A stretch of DNA of 64,000 nucleotides from Bosea sp. ANAM02. Its GTDB lineage: Bacteria; Pseudomonadota; Alphaproteobacteria; Rhizobiales; Beijerinckiaceae. Shown in pieces: positions 25,143 through 34,605 of the stretch. The notes beneath the pieces were generated by a model that saw only the letters and a program-made list of their open reading frames with translations, was not told the origin of the DNA and ran no database searches. Both the position numbers and the translations under genes were made by a program. How positions within the stretch are numbered: position 1 is the first letter of the stretch; the number at the start of each line of letters is the position of its first letter. The stretch covers positions 3,190,001 to 3,254,000 of the forward strand of contig NZ_AP022848.1 of NCBI RefSeq assembly GCF_011764485.1, read 5' to 3'.

Positions 25143-26419
25143 GCGAACATGTCGGCGGTGATGGCGGCATACCAGCCGAGATTCTCGGCCCCGTTCTGCT
25201 TGCGCAGATCGGGCGTCTCGCCGTTCTGCGAAACGAAGGTCTCCACGGCGGCGATGCGACCGCCGCGAGGCTCGTAGCGTCCGCCGACCTTGATGGCGTC
25301 GTCGGTTTCGATCAGCGACCAGCAGGTATTCAGGTAGCGCGGCGGGAAGCTGCGCGCACCGGCGAGCTCCGCCCGGACGACCATCGCCACGACCTTGGCC
25401 TGACTATTGGCGGCGAAGGCCGATTTGGGCATGTCGCCGGCAATGCTGGCATCGCCCAGCACATGGATGTTCGCATCGGCGGTCGACTTCATCGTCGCGG
25501 GGTCGATCGCGCAGTAGCCGCCGGCCGGGGCAAGCCCGGCGCTGCGCGCGATCTCGCCCGCCATCTGCGCGGGAATGACGTTGACGAGCGCGCAGTCGCG
25601 ATAGGTCTCGAAACCGGTCACCACCGTGTTCGTCGCCGGATCGACCGATTTGATGCCGTCATGCACCTTCGGCCCGAGCCATTCGACCATGCGGCCGTAA
25701 TGCCGCTCCCAGCCCTCCTGGAAGACACCCTGCTTGGAGAAGTTTTCCTTGGGGTCGAGGATGACGATGCGGGCGTCGCCCCGGCCGCTACTCTTCAGCA
25801 CATGGGCGAACATCGAGACGCGCTCATAGGGCCCGGGCGGGCAGCGATAGGGGTTCGGCGGCGCGATCATGACGATGGTCCCGCCATTCGGCACCGCATC
25901 GAGCTTGCGCTTGATGAGTTGCGTCTGGGCTCCGGGCTTCCAGCCATGAGGCATGGTTTCCTCGGCGGCTTTCGACCAGCCCGGAACCGAATCGTATTTG
26001 AGATCGATACCCGGAGAGACGACGAGGCGGTCATATGGCAGCCTGCGGCCGTCACCGAGGACGACCTCGCGCTTGTCCCGATCGATGTGGGTGGCGCGAG
26101 CACGCACCAGCTCGATGCCGTATCTGCTTGTCAGCGCGTCGTAGCGATGCGTGATCTCCTCGTAGCTCTTGAAGCCGCCAAGATAGAGATTCGAGTGGAA
26201 GCAGGTGTGGTAGAGTTCGTTTTCCTCGACGAGCGTCACGGCAAGCGCGCCGTTGGAGTCCTTCGCCATGTAGCGCGCGGCCGTGGCGCCGCCCGCGCCG
26301 GCGCCGATCACCACGACACGCGGCCTGCCTTGCCCAAGCACGGCGGGCGCCGCCAGCGTGGCCATGGCCGCCGCACCGGTGCGGATGAATTCGCGTCTGC
26401 CGATCCGCATGGCGCTCAC
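25139..26419 (-). CDS. soxF: Sulfide dehydrogenase flavoprotein, SoxF/FccB family
   Basis: A 426-residue periplasmic FAD protein that oxidises sulfide or reactivates the Sox system. A Tat signal is present (RREFIRTGAAAMATLAAPAVLG). FAD binding is at RVVVIGAGAGGATAARY, and the redox cysteines expected of FccB appear in YHTCFHSNLY, and further Cys in YRDCALVN and LNTCWS. The GTG at 26419 overlaps the preceding stop (GTGA), indicating coupling; ATG at 26410 is also possible. The small cytochrome two genes upstream could be its FccA/SoxE-like partner. Confidence 0.92.
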   Translation of the reverse strand: MSAMRIGRREFIRTGAAAMATLAAPAVLGQGRPRVVVIGAGAGGATAARYMAKDSNGALAVTLVEENELYHTCFHSNLYLGGFKSYEEITHRYDALTSRYGIELVRARATHIDRDKREVVLGDGRRLPYDRLVVSPGIDLKYDSVPGWSKAAEETMPHGWKPGAQTQLIKRKLDAVPNGGTIVMIAPPNPYRCPPGPYERVSMFAHVLKSSGRGDARIVILDPKENFSKQGVFQEGWERHYGRMVEWLGPKVHDGIKSVDPATNTVVTGFETYRDCALVNVIPAQMAGEIARSAGLAPAGGYCAIDPATMKSTADANIHVLGDASIAGDMPKSAFAANSQAKVVAMVVRAELAGARSFPPRYLNTCWSLIETDDAIKVGGRYEPRGGRIAAVETFVSQNGETPDLRKQNGAENLGWYAAITADMFA

Positions 26420-26946
26420 CCGATCTTCATGTAGGAGAAGCCCTTGGACTGCAGCGCCGCGACGGCCGCCACTCCCGAGGGCACGAAGCTGATGAAGGAA
26501 GCTTCCCGCGCCCGCGCCTTGTCGATCCTGTTGCGCTGGAAGGTGATCTCGCAGAGATGGACCTTGAGGCCGTTCTTGGCGACGTCCTCGACCCGCTCGA
26601 AGATCTTCGGCACCATCGCCTCATCGGCCCAGCTCGTTCCCTCCAGCGAGCTCAGGAAGAACTTGATGCCGGCGCCATGGGCGACGATGACGATCTGAAG
26701 GGCGAACGGGTCTGCGCCATAGGCCGAGTAGTGATTGGAGATGTTCGTCAGCATCTGCACGAAGCGCGGCGGATCGCCGAAATCGCAGTGATAGACGCAG
26801 GCGACGTCGGCCTCCTTCTTCAGGTCCGCCAGGCTGACCTGGGGCGCGGCAGCCGCAGCGGCGGAGGCCGTCGCGGCAGCGGCAAAGCCGGAGGCTGCCG
26901 CGGCGAGCAGGCCTCTGCGCGACGGTATTCCAGCATGATCCGTCAT
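26416..26946 (-). CDS. Exported DsrE/DsrF-like protein of the sox operon
   Basis: A 176-residue protein with a Tat-type signal (SRRGLLAAAASGFAAAATA). The mature part has a DsrE-like fold: VYHCDFGDPPRF, then LQIVIVAHGAGIKFFL, and KVHLCEITFQRN with a Cys in the usual sulfur-carrier region. DsrE proteins bind or transfer sulfane sulfur. It lies between the small cytochrome and soxF and overlaps soxF, so it probably supports SoxF-dependent sulfur handling in the periplasm. Confidence 0.8.
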   Translation of the reverse strand: MTDHAGIPSRRGLLAAAASGFAAAATASAAAAAAPQVSLADLKKEADVACVYHCDFGDPPRFVQMLTNISNHYSAYGADPFALQIVIVAHGAGIKFFLSSLEGTSWADEAMVPKIFERVEDVAKNGLKVHLCEITFQRNRIDKARAREASFISFVPSGVAAVAALQSKGFSYMKIG

Positions 26947-26982
26947 CCGTCTTCCTCCCTGTTGGCCGCCGCATATCGACGG

Positions 26983-27312
26983 TCAGGGGGCCGTTTTCAG
27001 CCCCTCGTAATAGGCGGCCAGAGCCGCGACATCCTCTGCCGAGAGTTGCCGTGCGACGTTGCCCATAGCGGCATTGTCCCGGTCTCCCTGCCGGTAGGCG
27101 TTCATCAAAGCGGTGAACTGATCGGCGGGCATTCCCGCAAGCGCCGGGATGCCTCCCTCCTTCGACGCTGCGGCCCGATGGCAGGCAGCACATTCCGACG
27201 AGAGATATTCTCCGAGCGCCCGGTCTCCAGCCGCCTGCGCCGGAGCGGCGGCCAGACCTGCCGCCACGGCAGCGAAGCTCATCCAGCCCGCCCCGGCCTG
27301 CGCGCCGGCCAT
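26983..27312 (-). CDS. Small periplasmic cytochrome c (SoxE/FccA-like)
   Basis: 109 residues, signal peptide followed by one heme site CAACH at about residues 42-46 and a Met ligand in DNAAMGNVA. The layout ECAACHR...GGIPALAGMPADQF...YRQGDRDN...LAAYYEGL is that of the small domains in FccA and SoxE. The ATG overlaps the soxD stop (ATGA), so this start is firm. It is the likely electron acceptor of SoxF, although the family name cannot be fixed by eye. Confidence 0.82.
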   Translation of the reverse strand: MAGAQAGAGWMSFAAVAAGLAAAPAQAAGDRALGEYLSSECAACHRAAASKEGGIPALAGMPADQFTALMNAYRQGDRDNAAMGNVARQLSAEDVAALAAYYEGLKTAP

Positions 27313-28049
27313 CAGTCGACCTTCGGCGCCGTTTTGGAGTCCGGCGTCACGTCGAGCACCGTGGCGCGACCAGTGATCTTCACCTCGCTCTTGCAGTCCT
27401 TCATGCAGGGCTGGCGCCCCCAGAACGATTTCTCCGTGCTCTCGCGGTCGTCGTCATAGAAGGCCGACGCGTTCGGCAGCTTCACCGAGGTGAAGTTCTT
27501 GTCCGACAGCTCGAAATCCTCGTCCTTCACGATATCGTTCAGGTAGAGCAGATAGGCGGTCAGAGCATAGACCTCGTCGGGCTGCAGCGACTGCGCGTTG
27601 CCGAAAGGCATGGCACGGTGAATGTAGTCGTAGACCGTCGAGAGATCGGGCCAGAACGAGCCAATGGTCTTCTCGGGCCGATCGTCCTTCAGCGAACCCT
27701 GCCCGCCGGCCAGAACCGGCCAGCGGCCATTGCCCTGCCCGAACTCGCCATGGCAGCTGGCGCATTGAGCCTGGAACAGTTCGTCGCCCTGCCTCACCGT
27801 GCCCCTGCCGGGTGGCAGGCCCTTGCCGTCCGGCCGGACCTCGATCGACCAGGCCTTGATTTCCTCCGGCAAGGCCTCGCGGCCCAGCCCGAGCCGGGGC
27901 GAAGCGGCAGGCGCCTGCGCCTGCCCCGCATGGGGCGGTTTCGGCGGCGCCTGGGGCTTCGTAGCGGACTGCGCGAACAGGGGACCGGCCACGACGACGA
28001 CCAGGCCTGCGGCAGCGGCGAGCAGCGCGATCCTAGGAGATTTCGACAT
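27312..28049 (-). CDS. soxD: Sulfane dehydrogenase cytochrome subunit SoxD
   Basis: A 245-residue cytochrome c that accepts electrons from SoxC. Signal peptide, a Pro/Ala/Gln-rich linker (about residues 28-50), then CASCH near residue 96 with GRWPVLAGGQGSL and a MPFGNAQSL Met region. The end carries a QPCMKDCK Cys pair without a second CXXCH. Paracoccus SoxD is larger with two heme domains, so this is the short, single-heme form. The gene start overlaps the end of soxC by 17 bases. Confidence 0.9.
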   Translation of the reverse strand: MSKSPRIALLAAAAGLVVVVAGPLFAQSATKPQAPPKPPHAGQAQAPAASPRLGLGREALPEEIKAWSIEVRPDGKGLPPGRGTVRQGDELFQAQCASCHGEFGQGNGRWPVLAGGQGSLKDDRPEKTIGSFWPDLSTVYDYIHRAMPFGNAQSLQPDEVYALTAYLLYLNDIVKDEDFELSDKNFTSVKLPNASAFYDDDRESTEKSFWGRQPCMKDCKSEVKITGRATVLDVTPDSKTAPKVD

Positions 28050-29307
28050 TCTCGGTCTCCCCGTTCGGCTTCACATGCCAGGTCTGAATGCCGTTGTTGT
28101 GATAGATCGAATTGGCGCCGCGAACCTTGCGCAGCTCCTCCTTCGTCGGCTGGACGTAGCCCGTCGAATCCATGGCACGGGACTGCACCAGCAATTCGCC
28201 GCCGTTCCAGTCGAAATCGACGTAGAATCGGGTGAGCGACTTGTCGAGGACCGGCCCGTCGATGCGCGCCTCCTGCCAGTTCCTGCCGCCGTCGAGCGTG
28301 ACGTCGACGCGCTTGATCGTGCCGCGGCCGGACCAGGCGAGGCCCGAGAGCACGTTGCGCCCCCTGGCCTTCAGCGGAGCCTGAGGCGACGGGTTGGTGA
28401 CGACCGATTTCGCGTCCATGATGAAAGTGAAGCGACGCGAGCGCCCATCGGCCAGAAGGTCGGTGTATTTCGAGGTCTCCTCGCGCGCCATCCAGGGCAT
28501 GTCGCCGACCTCGATCCGGCGTAGCCACTTGACCCAGAGATTGCCTTCCCAGCCGGGGATCACCGCACGCAGGGGATAGCCCTGCTCGGGCCGCAGCGCC
28601 TCGCCGTTCATGGCGAAGGCGATGAGCACGTCGTCGAGCGCCTTCTCGAGCGGCAGGGAACGGTTCATGCCGGCTGCATCGGCCCCCTCCAGCATCAGCC
28701 ATTTCGCCTGCGGCTTCAGCCCGGCCTCGGCCAGGATCGCCCCGAGCGGCACCCCCGTGTACATGACGTTATGGACCATGCCGTGGGTGAACTGGCAGCC
28801 GTTGAGTTGCGCCCCGCGCCATTCCATGCCGGAATTGGCGGCGCATTCGAGGAAGTACACGCGGTTCTCGCGCGGCATCCGCCTGATGTCCTCCATCGTG
28901 AAGACGAGCGGCTTATCGACGAGGCCGTGGATCATCAGCCGATGACTGGCCGGGTCGATATCGGCGATGCCGGCGTGATGACGCTCGAAGCACAGGCCCG
29001 AGGGCGTGATGATGCCGTCGAGATCGTGCAGCGGCGTGAAGTTCACCGAGGATTCCGGCGAGGCGGTCAGCCAGGGTACGTCGCGGCGAACGACATTCTT
29101 CTCGAAGCGCGAGGGCGATCCGTAAGGATGCTTGTCGACCCCCTCACCCAGATAGCGGTTCCAGTCCTGCACGTCGGTGATCAGCGGATCGGGCTTGGGC
29201 GCCTGCCCGCGGGCGGTACCGGCCGCCACGAGGCCGGCACCGGCCAGCGCGGCGCCACCGAGGAAACGACGGCGACTCGGCGCCGGATTGTCAGCGTGCG
29301 AGGTCAT
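28033..29307 (-). CDS. soxC: Sulfane dehydrogenase molybdenum subunit SoxC
   Basis: A 424-residue molybdopterin protein of the sulfite oxidase family. With SoxD it removes six electrons from SoxY-bound sulfane sulfur, so sulfur is taken fully to sulfate rather than deposited. It has a Tat signal (SRRRFLGGAALAGAGLVAAG). The Mo-ligating Cys lies in YFLECAANSGMEW (about residue 155). The moco region RVDVTLDGGRNWQEA and the C-terminal YQ-type dimer domain complete the layout. Confidence 0.95.
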   Translation of the reverse strand: MTSHADNPAPSRRRFLGGAALAGAGLVAAGTARGQAPKPDPLITDVQDWNRYLGEGVDKHPYGSPSRFEKNVVRRDVPWLTASPESSVNFTPLHDLDGIITPSGLCFERHHAGIADIDPASHRLMIHGLVDKPLVFTMEDIRRMPRENRVYFLECAANSGMEWRGAQLNGCQFTHGMVHNVMYTGVPLGAILAEAGLKPQAKWLMLEGADAAGMNRSLPLEKALDDVLIAFAMNGEALRPEQGYPLRAVIPGWEGNLWVKWLRRIEVGDMPWMAREETSKYTDLLADGRSRRFTFIMDAKSVVTNPSPQAPLKARGRNVLSGLAWSGRGTIKRVDVTLDGGRNWQEARIDGPVLDKSLTRFYVDFDWNGGELLVQSRAMDSTGYVQPTKEELRKVRGANSIYHNNGIQTWHVKPNGETENVEIS

Positions 29308-29353
29308 CCTCTCCTGCCCTCCGATGAAATTCGCTGGCGGATGGTCCGGGCCT

Positions 29354-31051
29354 TCATGCTCCGCTCACCTTCACGGCCGTGTTGGGTTTCAATGCGATCG
29401 TCCCGGCTGCCGCGACATGCTCCCGGACCACGTCCCAGATCGGCGGCCCCTGCGTGCCCTCGTTGACGCTCGCCCAGCCGGAAACGACGTAGCGCTTGCC
29501 GGCTTCGATCGGCTGTCCTGACTTCAGATGGGTGAGATCCGAGATACGGCTGCCCATCGGCTTGCCGACATCGATGGCGTAGCCCATGCCACCGACTCGG
29601 ACCATGTCGCCGCCACCCTGGAAATACGGGTCGGGATGAAAGATGTTGTCGGCGACGTCTTCCAGGACGTCCTTCAGTTGCTGACCGGTCATCTCCATCC
29701 GGTAGCAGCTCGGATAGGTGATCGCGGTGGCGTTGGTGATCGCCTCCCAGGTGATCGCATCGCCCGGCAGCAGCGAGCCGCCCCAGCGGAAGCCGGGCGA
29801 CAGCGTGATCTCGGCATCGCGCTGCTGCATCATCGCATCGCAGATCAGGTCGTCGAAGGTGCCGTTGAAATTGCCGCGCCGGTAGAGCAGCGCGTCGGTC
29901 CGGCCGATCTCCCTGGCGAGGTCGGCGGCGAAGGGCTGGCGAATCGTCCTGATCAGCTCCGCCATGTCGGCGTCCGGCGCGATCGCATCGGCGAAGACCG
30001 GCATCAGCTTGAAGCGGATATCGGCGAGCTTGCCGTCCTTCACCGACAGGTCCAGGCGCGACAGGAACTTGCCATGCGACCCCGTGGCGACGAGCACGGT
30101 CTCGCCGACGCGGATCAGGCCGGGCATCGCATCATGGGTATGGGCCGTCAGGATGACGTCGATGCCCTTCACCCGCGAAGCGAGCTTGCGGTCGACGTCG
30201 AAACCGTCATGCGAGAGCAGGACGACGACGGATGCCCCCTCGCCGCGGGCTTCCTCGACCTGCTTCTGCAACTCCTCCTCGCGGATGCCGAACTCCCAGT
30301 CCGGGAACATCCAGCGCGGATTGGCGATCGCGGTGCGCGGCAGGGCCTGGCCGATCACGGCGATCTTCGCACCGCCCTTCTCGAAGACCTTGCGCGGCGG
30401 GAAGACCGGTTCGTTCCATTCCTTGTCGCGAATGTTCTGGGCAAGGAAGGCGAAGGGCGCCGCCTCGACGATCTCCTTGACGCGCTCGGCGCCGAGCGTG
30501 AATTCCCAATGCGAGGTCATCGCATCGACCTTGAGCGCCGACATGGCATCGACCATGTCCTGCCCCTTGGTCTGCAGGGCGCTCCAGCTCCCCTGCCAGG
30601 TGTCGCCGCCGTCGAGCAGCAGCACCTTGTCGTCGCCGCGCTCGGCACGGACGGCCTTCACCAGCGTCGCGATCCGGTCGAGGCCGCCCATCCGGCCGTA
30701 ATTGCGCGCGAGCTGGACGAAATCGTCCGATGTCAGCGCAAAAGCCTCCGGCGTTCCGGCGGCGATCCTGAAATGGTCGCGGAAAGCGGCGTCGGTCAGA
30801 TGCGGCGGCAGGCCTTTGACCTCCCCCACCCCGAAATTGACGGAGGGCTCGCGAAAATGCAGCGGCATGAGCTGCGCATGGATGTCGGCCAGATAGAGGA
30901 TCGTAACCGTGCCCAGCGGATCGAAGCGCAGGATGTCGGCCTGCGAGAGCTTCTGCTGGGCCGCGGCGCGCCCGAGGGGGCCGAGCCCCGAAGTACTCGT
31001 GATCGCCGCAGCCGCCGCCGTCGCCTGAAGGAATTCGCGTCTGGAGATCAT
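29354..31051 (-). CDS. soxB: Thiosulfohydrolase SoxB
   Basis: A 565-residue periplasmic enzyme of the 5'-nucleotidase/metallophosphoesterase fold that hydrolyses sulfate from SoxY-cysteine-S-thiosulfonate with two Mn ions. Tat signal SRREFLQATAAAAA. Metal ligands appear in LYLADIHAQL, LLDGGDTWQGS, LLSHDGFDVD and TAHTHDAMP. GGDMVRVGGMGY near residue 470 is a SoxB signature. Its presence with soxCD predicts complete oxidation without sulfur globules. Confidence 0.96.
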   Translation of the reverse strand: MISRREFLQATAAAAAITSTSGLGPLGRAAAQQKLSQADILRFDPLGTVTILYLADIHAQLMPLHFREPSVNFGVGEVKGLPPHLTDAAFRDHFRIAAGTPEAFALTSDDFVQLARNYGRMGGLDRIATLVKAVRAERGDDKVLLLDGGDTWQGSWSALQTKGQDMVDAMSALKVDAMTSHWEFTLGAERVKEIVEAAPFAFLAQNIRDKEWNEPVFPPRKVFEKGGAKIAVIGQALPRTAIANPRWMFPDWEFGIREEELQKQVEEARGEGASVVVLLSHDGFDVDRKLASRVKGIDVILTAHTHDAMPGLIRVGETVLVATGSHGKFLSRLDLSVKDGKLADIRFKLMPVFADAIAPDADMAELIRTIRQPFAADLAREIGRTDALLYRRGNFNGTFDDLICDAMMQQRDAEITLSPGFRWGGSLLPGDAITWEAITNATAITYPSCYRMEMTGQQLKDVLEDVADNIFHPDPYFQGGGDMVRVGGMGYAIDVGKPMGSRISDLTHLKSGQPIEAGKRYVVSGWASVNEGTQGPPIWDVVREHVAAAGTIALKPNTAVKVSGA

Positions 31052-31148
31052 GATTCATCCTTCGGAGACGCGCATGTCGCGCCCCGGGAAGTGATCGATT
31101 GTCGGATCGCGGCCGGCGACGCCTGCGCGCCGGCCGGCAAATGTCGTC

Positions 31149-31478
31149 TCAGCCGACCGTCAGCTTGCTCTTGGCCGTGTATTCGGAGCCGTCGTCATCC
31201 TTCCAGACGAAGGTGAACTCGCCGCTCTCCGCCGCCTTGTAGAAGAAGGATTGATAGGGATTGGCGGAAATCGCCGGATTCCAGTCAGCGACGAAAACCG
31301 GCTTGCCGTTGAAGCTCGCCGTGAACTTGTTGATGATCTTGCGCGGGATGGTCTCGCCCTTGGCGTCCTTGCGCTGCCCCGATTCCATTTCGTGCGAGAT
31401 CAGCGTCTTGATCTCGATCATTTCGCCGGCGGCGGCCTTGGCCGGAACGCGTACGCGCGGCGTGGGCTTCGTGCTCAT
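31149..31478 (-). CDS. soxZ: Sulfur-compound chelating protein SoxZ
   Basis: 109 residues, immunoglobulin-like, no signal peptide: SoxZ is co-exported with SoxY. It starts PRVRVPAKAAAGEMIEIKTLISHEMESG and has FVWKDDDGSEYTAKSKLTVG-type strands at the end (segments given as landmarks FVWKDDDG and SKLTVG). It forms the SoxYZ heterodimer that carries the sulfur intermediates. Confidence 0.95.
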   Translation of the reverse strand: MSTKPTPRVRVPAKAAAGEMIEIKTLISHEMESGQRKDAKGETIPRKIINKFTASFNGKPVFVADWNPAISANPYQSFFYKAAESGEFTFVWKDDDGSEYTAKSKLTVG

Positions 31479-31520
31479 GGTTTCCTCGCCTTGTTTCGTT
31501 CTTGTCGATGGAGGAGCAGC

Positions 31521-31985
31521 TCAGCCGCCGCAGCCGCCGATCGTGACCTTGACGTTCGCCCTGGCGGAATAGAGATCGCCGTTCGACATCTCCGCGATGC
31601 AGATGATGTCCTGGGTCTGGGCCAGCCGCATGCGCGTCGCGGCGGACGCCTTTCCGCAGGCCGGCGTGAACTGATAGCTGACGATGCCCGGCTGCGGATT
31701 GCCGTCGGCGAAGACATGGACCGCCTTGACGTAATCGGCCTCGGTCATCGGGCTCTCGACCTCGACATTGACCGGCACGACGAGGCCGTTCTCGGCGATC
31801 TCCGGCACGTCGAGCTTGATCTTGCCCTGCGCCATCGTCTTGTCGCCGTAGAGCTTCTTGATCTCCGCCGCGACCGCCTTCTCGTCGGCGAAGGCCAGGC
31901 GCGGAGCGATCGCCGCCGCCGCGAAAGCCATGGCCGCGGCCTTGACGGCATCACGGCGCGACAGCCTTTTCAGGCTCGTTTCCAT
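31521..31985 (-). CDS. soxY: Sulfur carrier protein SoxY
   Basis: 154 residues with a Tat signal (SRRDAVKAAAMAFAAAAIA). The C-terminal swinging arm IGGCGG holds the carrier cysteine, two residues before the end. GGAGGAA precedes the ATG at 31985. It is the first gene of the leftward soxYZBCD operon and faces soxA. Confidence 0.96.
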   Translation of the reverse strand: METSLKRLSRRDAVKAAAMAFAAAAIAPRLAFADEKAVAAEIKKLYGDKTMAQGKIKLDVPEIAENGLVVPVNVEVESPMTEADYVKAVHVFADGNPQPGIVSYQFTPACGKASAATRMRLAQTQDIICIAEMSNGDLYSARANVKVTIGGCGG

Positions 31986-32152
31986 GCGTGTTCCTCCCTG
32001 GAACTGGTCTCATTTTAAGGCTTGACGGGGCGTCGAAACGCCGCACATCATTTGCACGTATCGTTATATCGATTTTTTTGAATGTAAAGCCCCTCGAAGG
32101 GCTGACGGCAGCCGCAGCATAAGCGGCCCATGAGGAAACGAAAGGGCTAGGG
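31986..32152. promoter_or_regulatory. Divergent soxY/soxA promoter region
   Basis: A 167-base, locally AT-rich spacer between two outward-reading sox operons. The stretch ATCGTTATATCGAT followed by a T run (32062-32082) is the most promoter-like part. I could not assign -35/-10 boxes or a SoxR operator convincingly. Confidence 0.5.
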
Positions 32153-32983
32153 ATGAAGATTCCGGTGATCGCGGCAGCCGCCTGCGCGGCGGCTCTGACA
32201 TTTGCCGCCGGCTTCGTGTCGGCGCAGTCGCCACAGGACGAGAGCGAGAAGGAAATCGAGCGCTACCGGCAGATGCTGTCGGATCCGTTCTCAAATCCCG
32301 GCTTCCTCGCGGTCGACCGCGGCGAGGCCCTGTGGAGCGAGGCGCGCGGCACGAAGAAGGCGTCTCTCGAAAGCTGCGATCTCGGCGAGGGGCCCGGCAA
32401 GCTCGAGGGCGCCTATGCGAAGCTGCCCCGCCACTTCGCCGATGCGGACAAGGTGATGGACCTCGAGCAGCGCCTGCTCTGGTGCATGGACAAGGTCCAG
32501 GGGCTGGATACCAAGGACGTCGTCGCCCGCCGCTTCTCCGGTCCCGGCAGGGCTTCCGACATGGAAGACCTCGTCGCCTTCATCGCCAACAAGTCCAGCG
32601 GCATGAAGATCGAGCCGCAATTGTCCCATCCCAAGGAGCGGGAGGCCGCCGCCGTCGGCGAGGCGCTGTTCTACACGCGCGGCGGCGTCAACGACTTCTC
32701 CTGCGCCACCTGTCACGCGGAGGACGGCAAGCGCATCCGTCTGCAGGGCCTGCCGAACCTTTCGGTCAAGGGCAAGCCGGCACAGGAGACGATGGCGTCA
32801 TGGCCGACGTATCGCGTCTCGCAGAGCGCGCTGCGCACGATGCAGCACAGGCTGTGGGACTGCTATCGCCAGCAGCGCTGGCCCGTCCCTGAATATGGCT
32901 CCGACGCCCTGACCGCGCTGACCCTTTTCCTGGAGACCCGGGCGGAAGGCGGCGAGATCAACGTTCCGTCGATCAAGCGGTGA
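32153..32983 (+). CDS. soxA: L-cysteine S-thiosulfotransferase subunit SoxA
   Basis: A 276-residue diheme-fold, single-CXXCH cytochrome that joins thiosulfate to SoxY. Signal peptide ends near [12 protein letters not shown] and LLWCMD are the structural Cys pair of the N-terminal half; heme binds CATCH near residue 184; [11 protein letters not shown] near 234 carries the active-site cysteine ligand of the catalytic heme. An RBS-like AAAGGGCTAGGG precedes the ATG. Confidence 0.95.
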   Translation: MKIPVIAAAACAAALTFAAGFVSAQSPQDESEKEIERYRQMLSDPFSNPGFLAVDRGEALWSEARGTKKASLESCDLGEGPGKLEGAYAKLPRHFADADKVMDLEQRLLWCMDKVQGLDTKDVVARRFSGPGRASDMEDLVAFIANKSSGMKIEPQLSHPKEREAAAVGEALFYTRGGVNDFSCATCHAEDGKRIRLQGLPNLSVKGKPAQETMASWPTYRVSQSALRTMQHRLWDCYRQQRWPVPEYGSDALTALTLFLETRAEGGEINVPSIKR

Positions 32984-32993
32984 GGACCTGACG

Positions 32994-33602
32994 ATGCTGA
33001 AACTGACTGTCGCCCTCGCCGCCGGCATCCTCGCCGCCGGCCCGCTCCATGCCCAGGAGCGCCCGAGCCAGGCCGTGATCGACGCCTATATCAAGTCGAC
33101 CTTCGGCAAGGCTTCGCCGGAATGGCAGGCAAGGATCAAGCCCGACGACACGCTCTCGATCTGCAACACGACTCGCAACAACCCGTCCTCGGCCCAATCC
33201 GACGAGATCCTGAAGCGGGAGGCCGCGCGCGTGAGCTACCCGGCCGACGGGAAATTCCTGGGCGACTGGAAGAAGGGTTACACCGTCGCCAATAACGGCC
33301 GCGGCGGCCAGTTCTCCGACCCTCCCGGCACGATCGCAGGCGGCAACTGCTTCGCATGCCACCAGCTCGATCCCAAGGAGGTGAGCTACGGCACGCTGGG
33401 GCCGAGCCTGGCGGCCTATGGCAAGGACCGCAAATACGACGCCGAGAGCATCAAGGACGCCTATACCAAAATCTATAATTCGATGGCGGTGGTGCCCTGC
33501 TCCAACATGCCCCGGTTCGGCGTCAACAAGGTCCTCACCGAGGCGCAGATCAAGGATGTGATGGCCTATCTGTTCGACCCCGAATCGCCGGTCAACAAAT
33601 AG
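32994..33602 (+). CDS. soxX: SoxX, monoheme partner of SoxA
   Basis: 202 residues; signal peptide ends after LHAQ. Heme c at NCFACHQL (about residue 120) in the context GTIAGGNCFACH, then YGTLGPSLAAYG and SNMPRFG with the Met ligand. It starts 10 bases after soxA, and SoxAX forms the c-type heterodimer that starts the cycle. Confidence 0.95.
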   Translation: MLKLTVALAAGILAAGPLHAQERPSQAVIDAYIKSTFGKASPEWQARIKPDDTLSICNTTRNNPSSAQSDEILKREAARVSYPADGKFLGDWKKGYTVANNGRGGQFSDPPGTIAGGNCFACHQLDPKEVSYGTLGPSLAAYGKDRKYDAESIKDAYTKIYNSMAVVPCSNMPRFGVNKVLTEAQIKDVMAYLFDPESPVNK

Positions 33603-33610
33603 GCGCGGCC

Positions 33611-34498
33611 ATGCTGACCCGCCGTCTTCTGCTGGCTGCCGGCGCCGCGAGCTTCGCGGCCCCCGCGGCGGCGCAAGTCGTGACCGCGCTCGGCCCCGAA
33701 GCCGCGCGGCTCACCATCCTGAGCGACGGCAGCTTCGAGATGCCGCTAGCGATGCTGGCGCGCGACGTGCCCGCCGGTCTGATCGCGGCCGAGAGCGGTG
33801 CCACCGAGCCCTATCGGACCGTTCTCAACGTCACCTGCCTGCGTCGTGGCGCCGAGCTCATCCTGTTCGATTGCGGGGCAGGCGCGCATTTCCTGCCGGG
33901 GTCGGGCCGCCTGCAGGAGAGCCTGCAGGCGGCCGGCATCGCCCCGGACGCGGTCACGCATGTGCTTTTCACCCATCTGCACCCCGACCATTTCTGGGGA
34001 TCGCTCGATGAGTTCGACAGCCCCCTCTTCCCGAACGCCCGCTGGCTGGTCGCGTCCCGCGAGATCGATTTCTGGACCGCCCCCAACGTCTATGGTCGCC
34101 TGCCGGCCGATCGGCATGCCTTTGCAGCCGGTGCGCAGCGCATCGCGAAGGGGCTCGGCGACAAGCTGGAGCGTCAGGAAGCGGGCCGTGAATGGCTCCC
34201 CGGCATCGCCGCCGTCGAGACCGCCGGACACACGCCCGGACATGTCTCCTTCGCCCTGGACCTGGCCGGGCAGCAGGTGATGGTCCTGGGGGATGCGCTC
34301 ACCCACCCCCGCATTTCGTTCGCCCATCCCGATTGGCGGCCGGTCTCGGATCACGACCCGGACGCGGCGGTGGCGACGCGTCGCTCCCTGATCGACAGGC
34401 TGAGTTCCGAGCGGTCGACGGTGATCGGCTATCATCTCCCCGGCGCAGCGGGACGCGTCGAGAAAAGCGGTTCGGCCTACCGATTTGCCGGGATCTGA
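33611..34498 (+). CDS. Exported MBL-fold hydrolase of the sox operon (SoxH-like)
   Basis: A 295-residue metallo-beta-lactamase-fold protein with a signal peptide or Tat-like start (LTRRLLLAAGAASFAAPAAA). Zn-binding HxHxDH is visible as THLHPDHFWG (about residue 120), with GHTPGHVSF and VLGDALTHP as the further metal positions. It starts 8 bases after soxX, so it belongs to the same operon. SoxH is dispensable in Paracoccus and its reaction is not settled. Confidence 0.82.
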   Translation: MLTRRLLLAAGAASFAAPAAAQVVTALGPEAARLTILSDGSFEMPLAMLARDVPAGLIAAESGATEPYRTVLNVTCLRRGAELILFDCGAGAHFLPGSGRLQESLQAAGIAPDAVTHVLFTHLHPDHFWGSLDEFDSPLFPNARWLVASREIDFWTAPNVYGRLPADRHAFAAGAQRIAKGLGDKLERQEAGREWLPGIAAVETAGHTPGHVSFALDLAGQQVMVLGDALTHPRISFAHPDWRPVSDHDPDAAVATRRSLIDRLSSERSTVIGYHLPGAAGRVEKSGSAYRFAGI

Positions 34499-34605
34499 AG
34501 CCCGCCGACCGGATGCGAAACCCGGCCGGCATTCCGGCCCAGACCCAGACGCCATGGCAGTTTCGACCGAGGTGGCATCTGCGGGCAGCGTCGTCGCCCG
34601 TCGGC

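Noticed and set aside
29528..31216. 562-residue forward frame opposite soxB
   Set aside because: Shadow of SoxB codon usage; no motifs or start signals, and SoxB is unambiguous.
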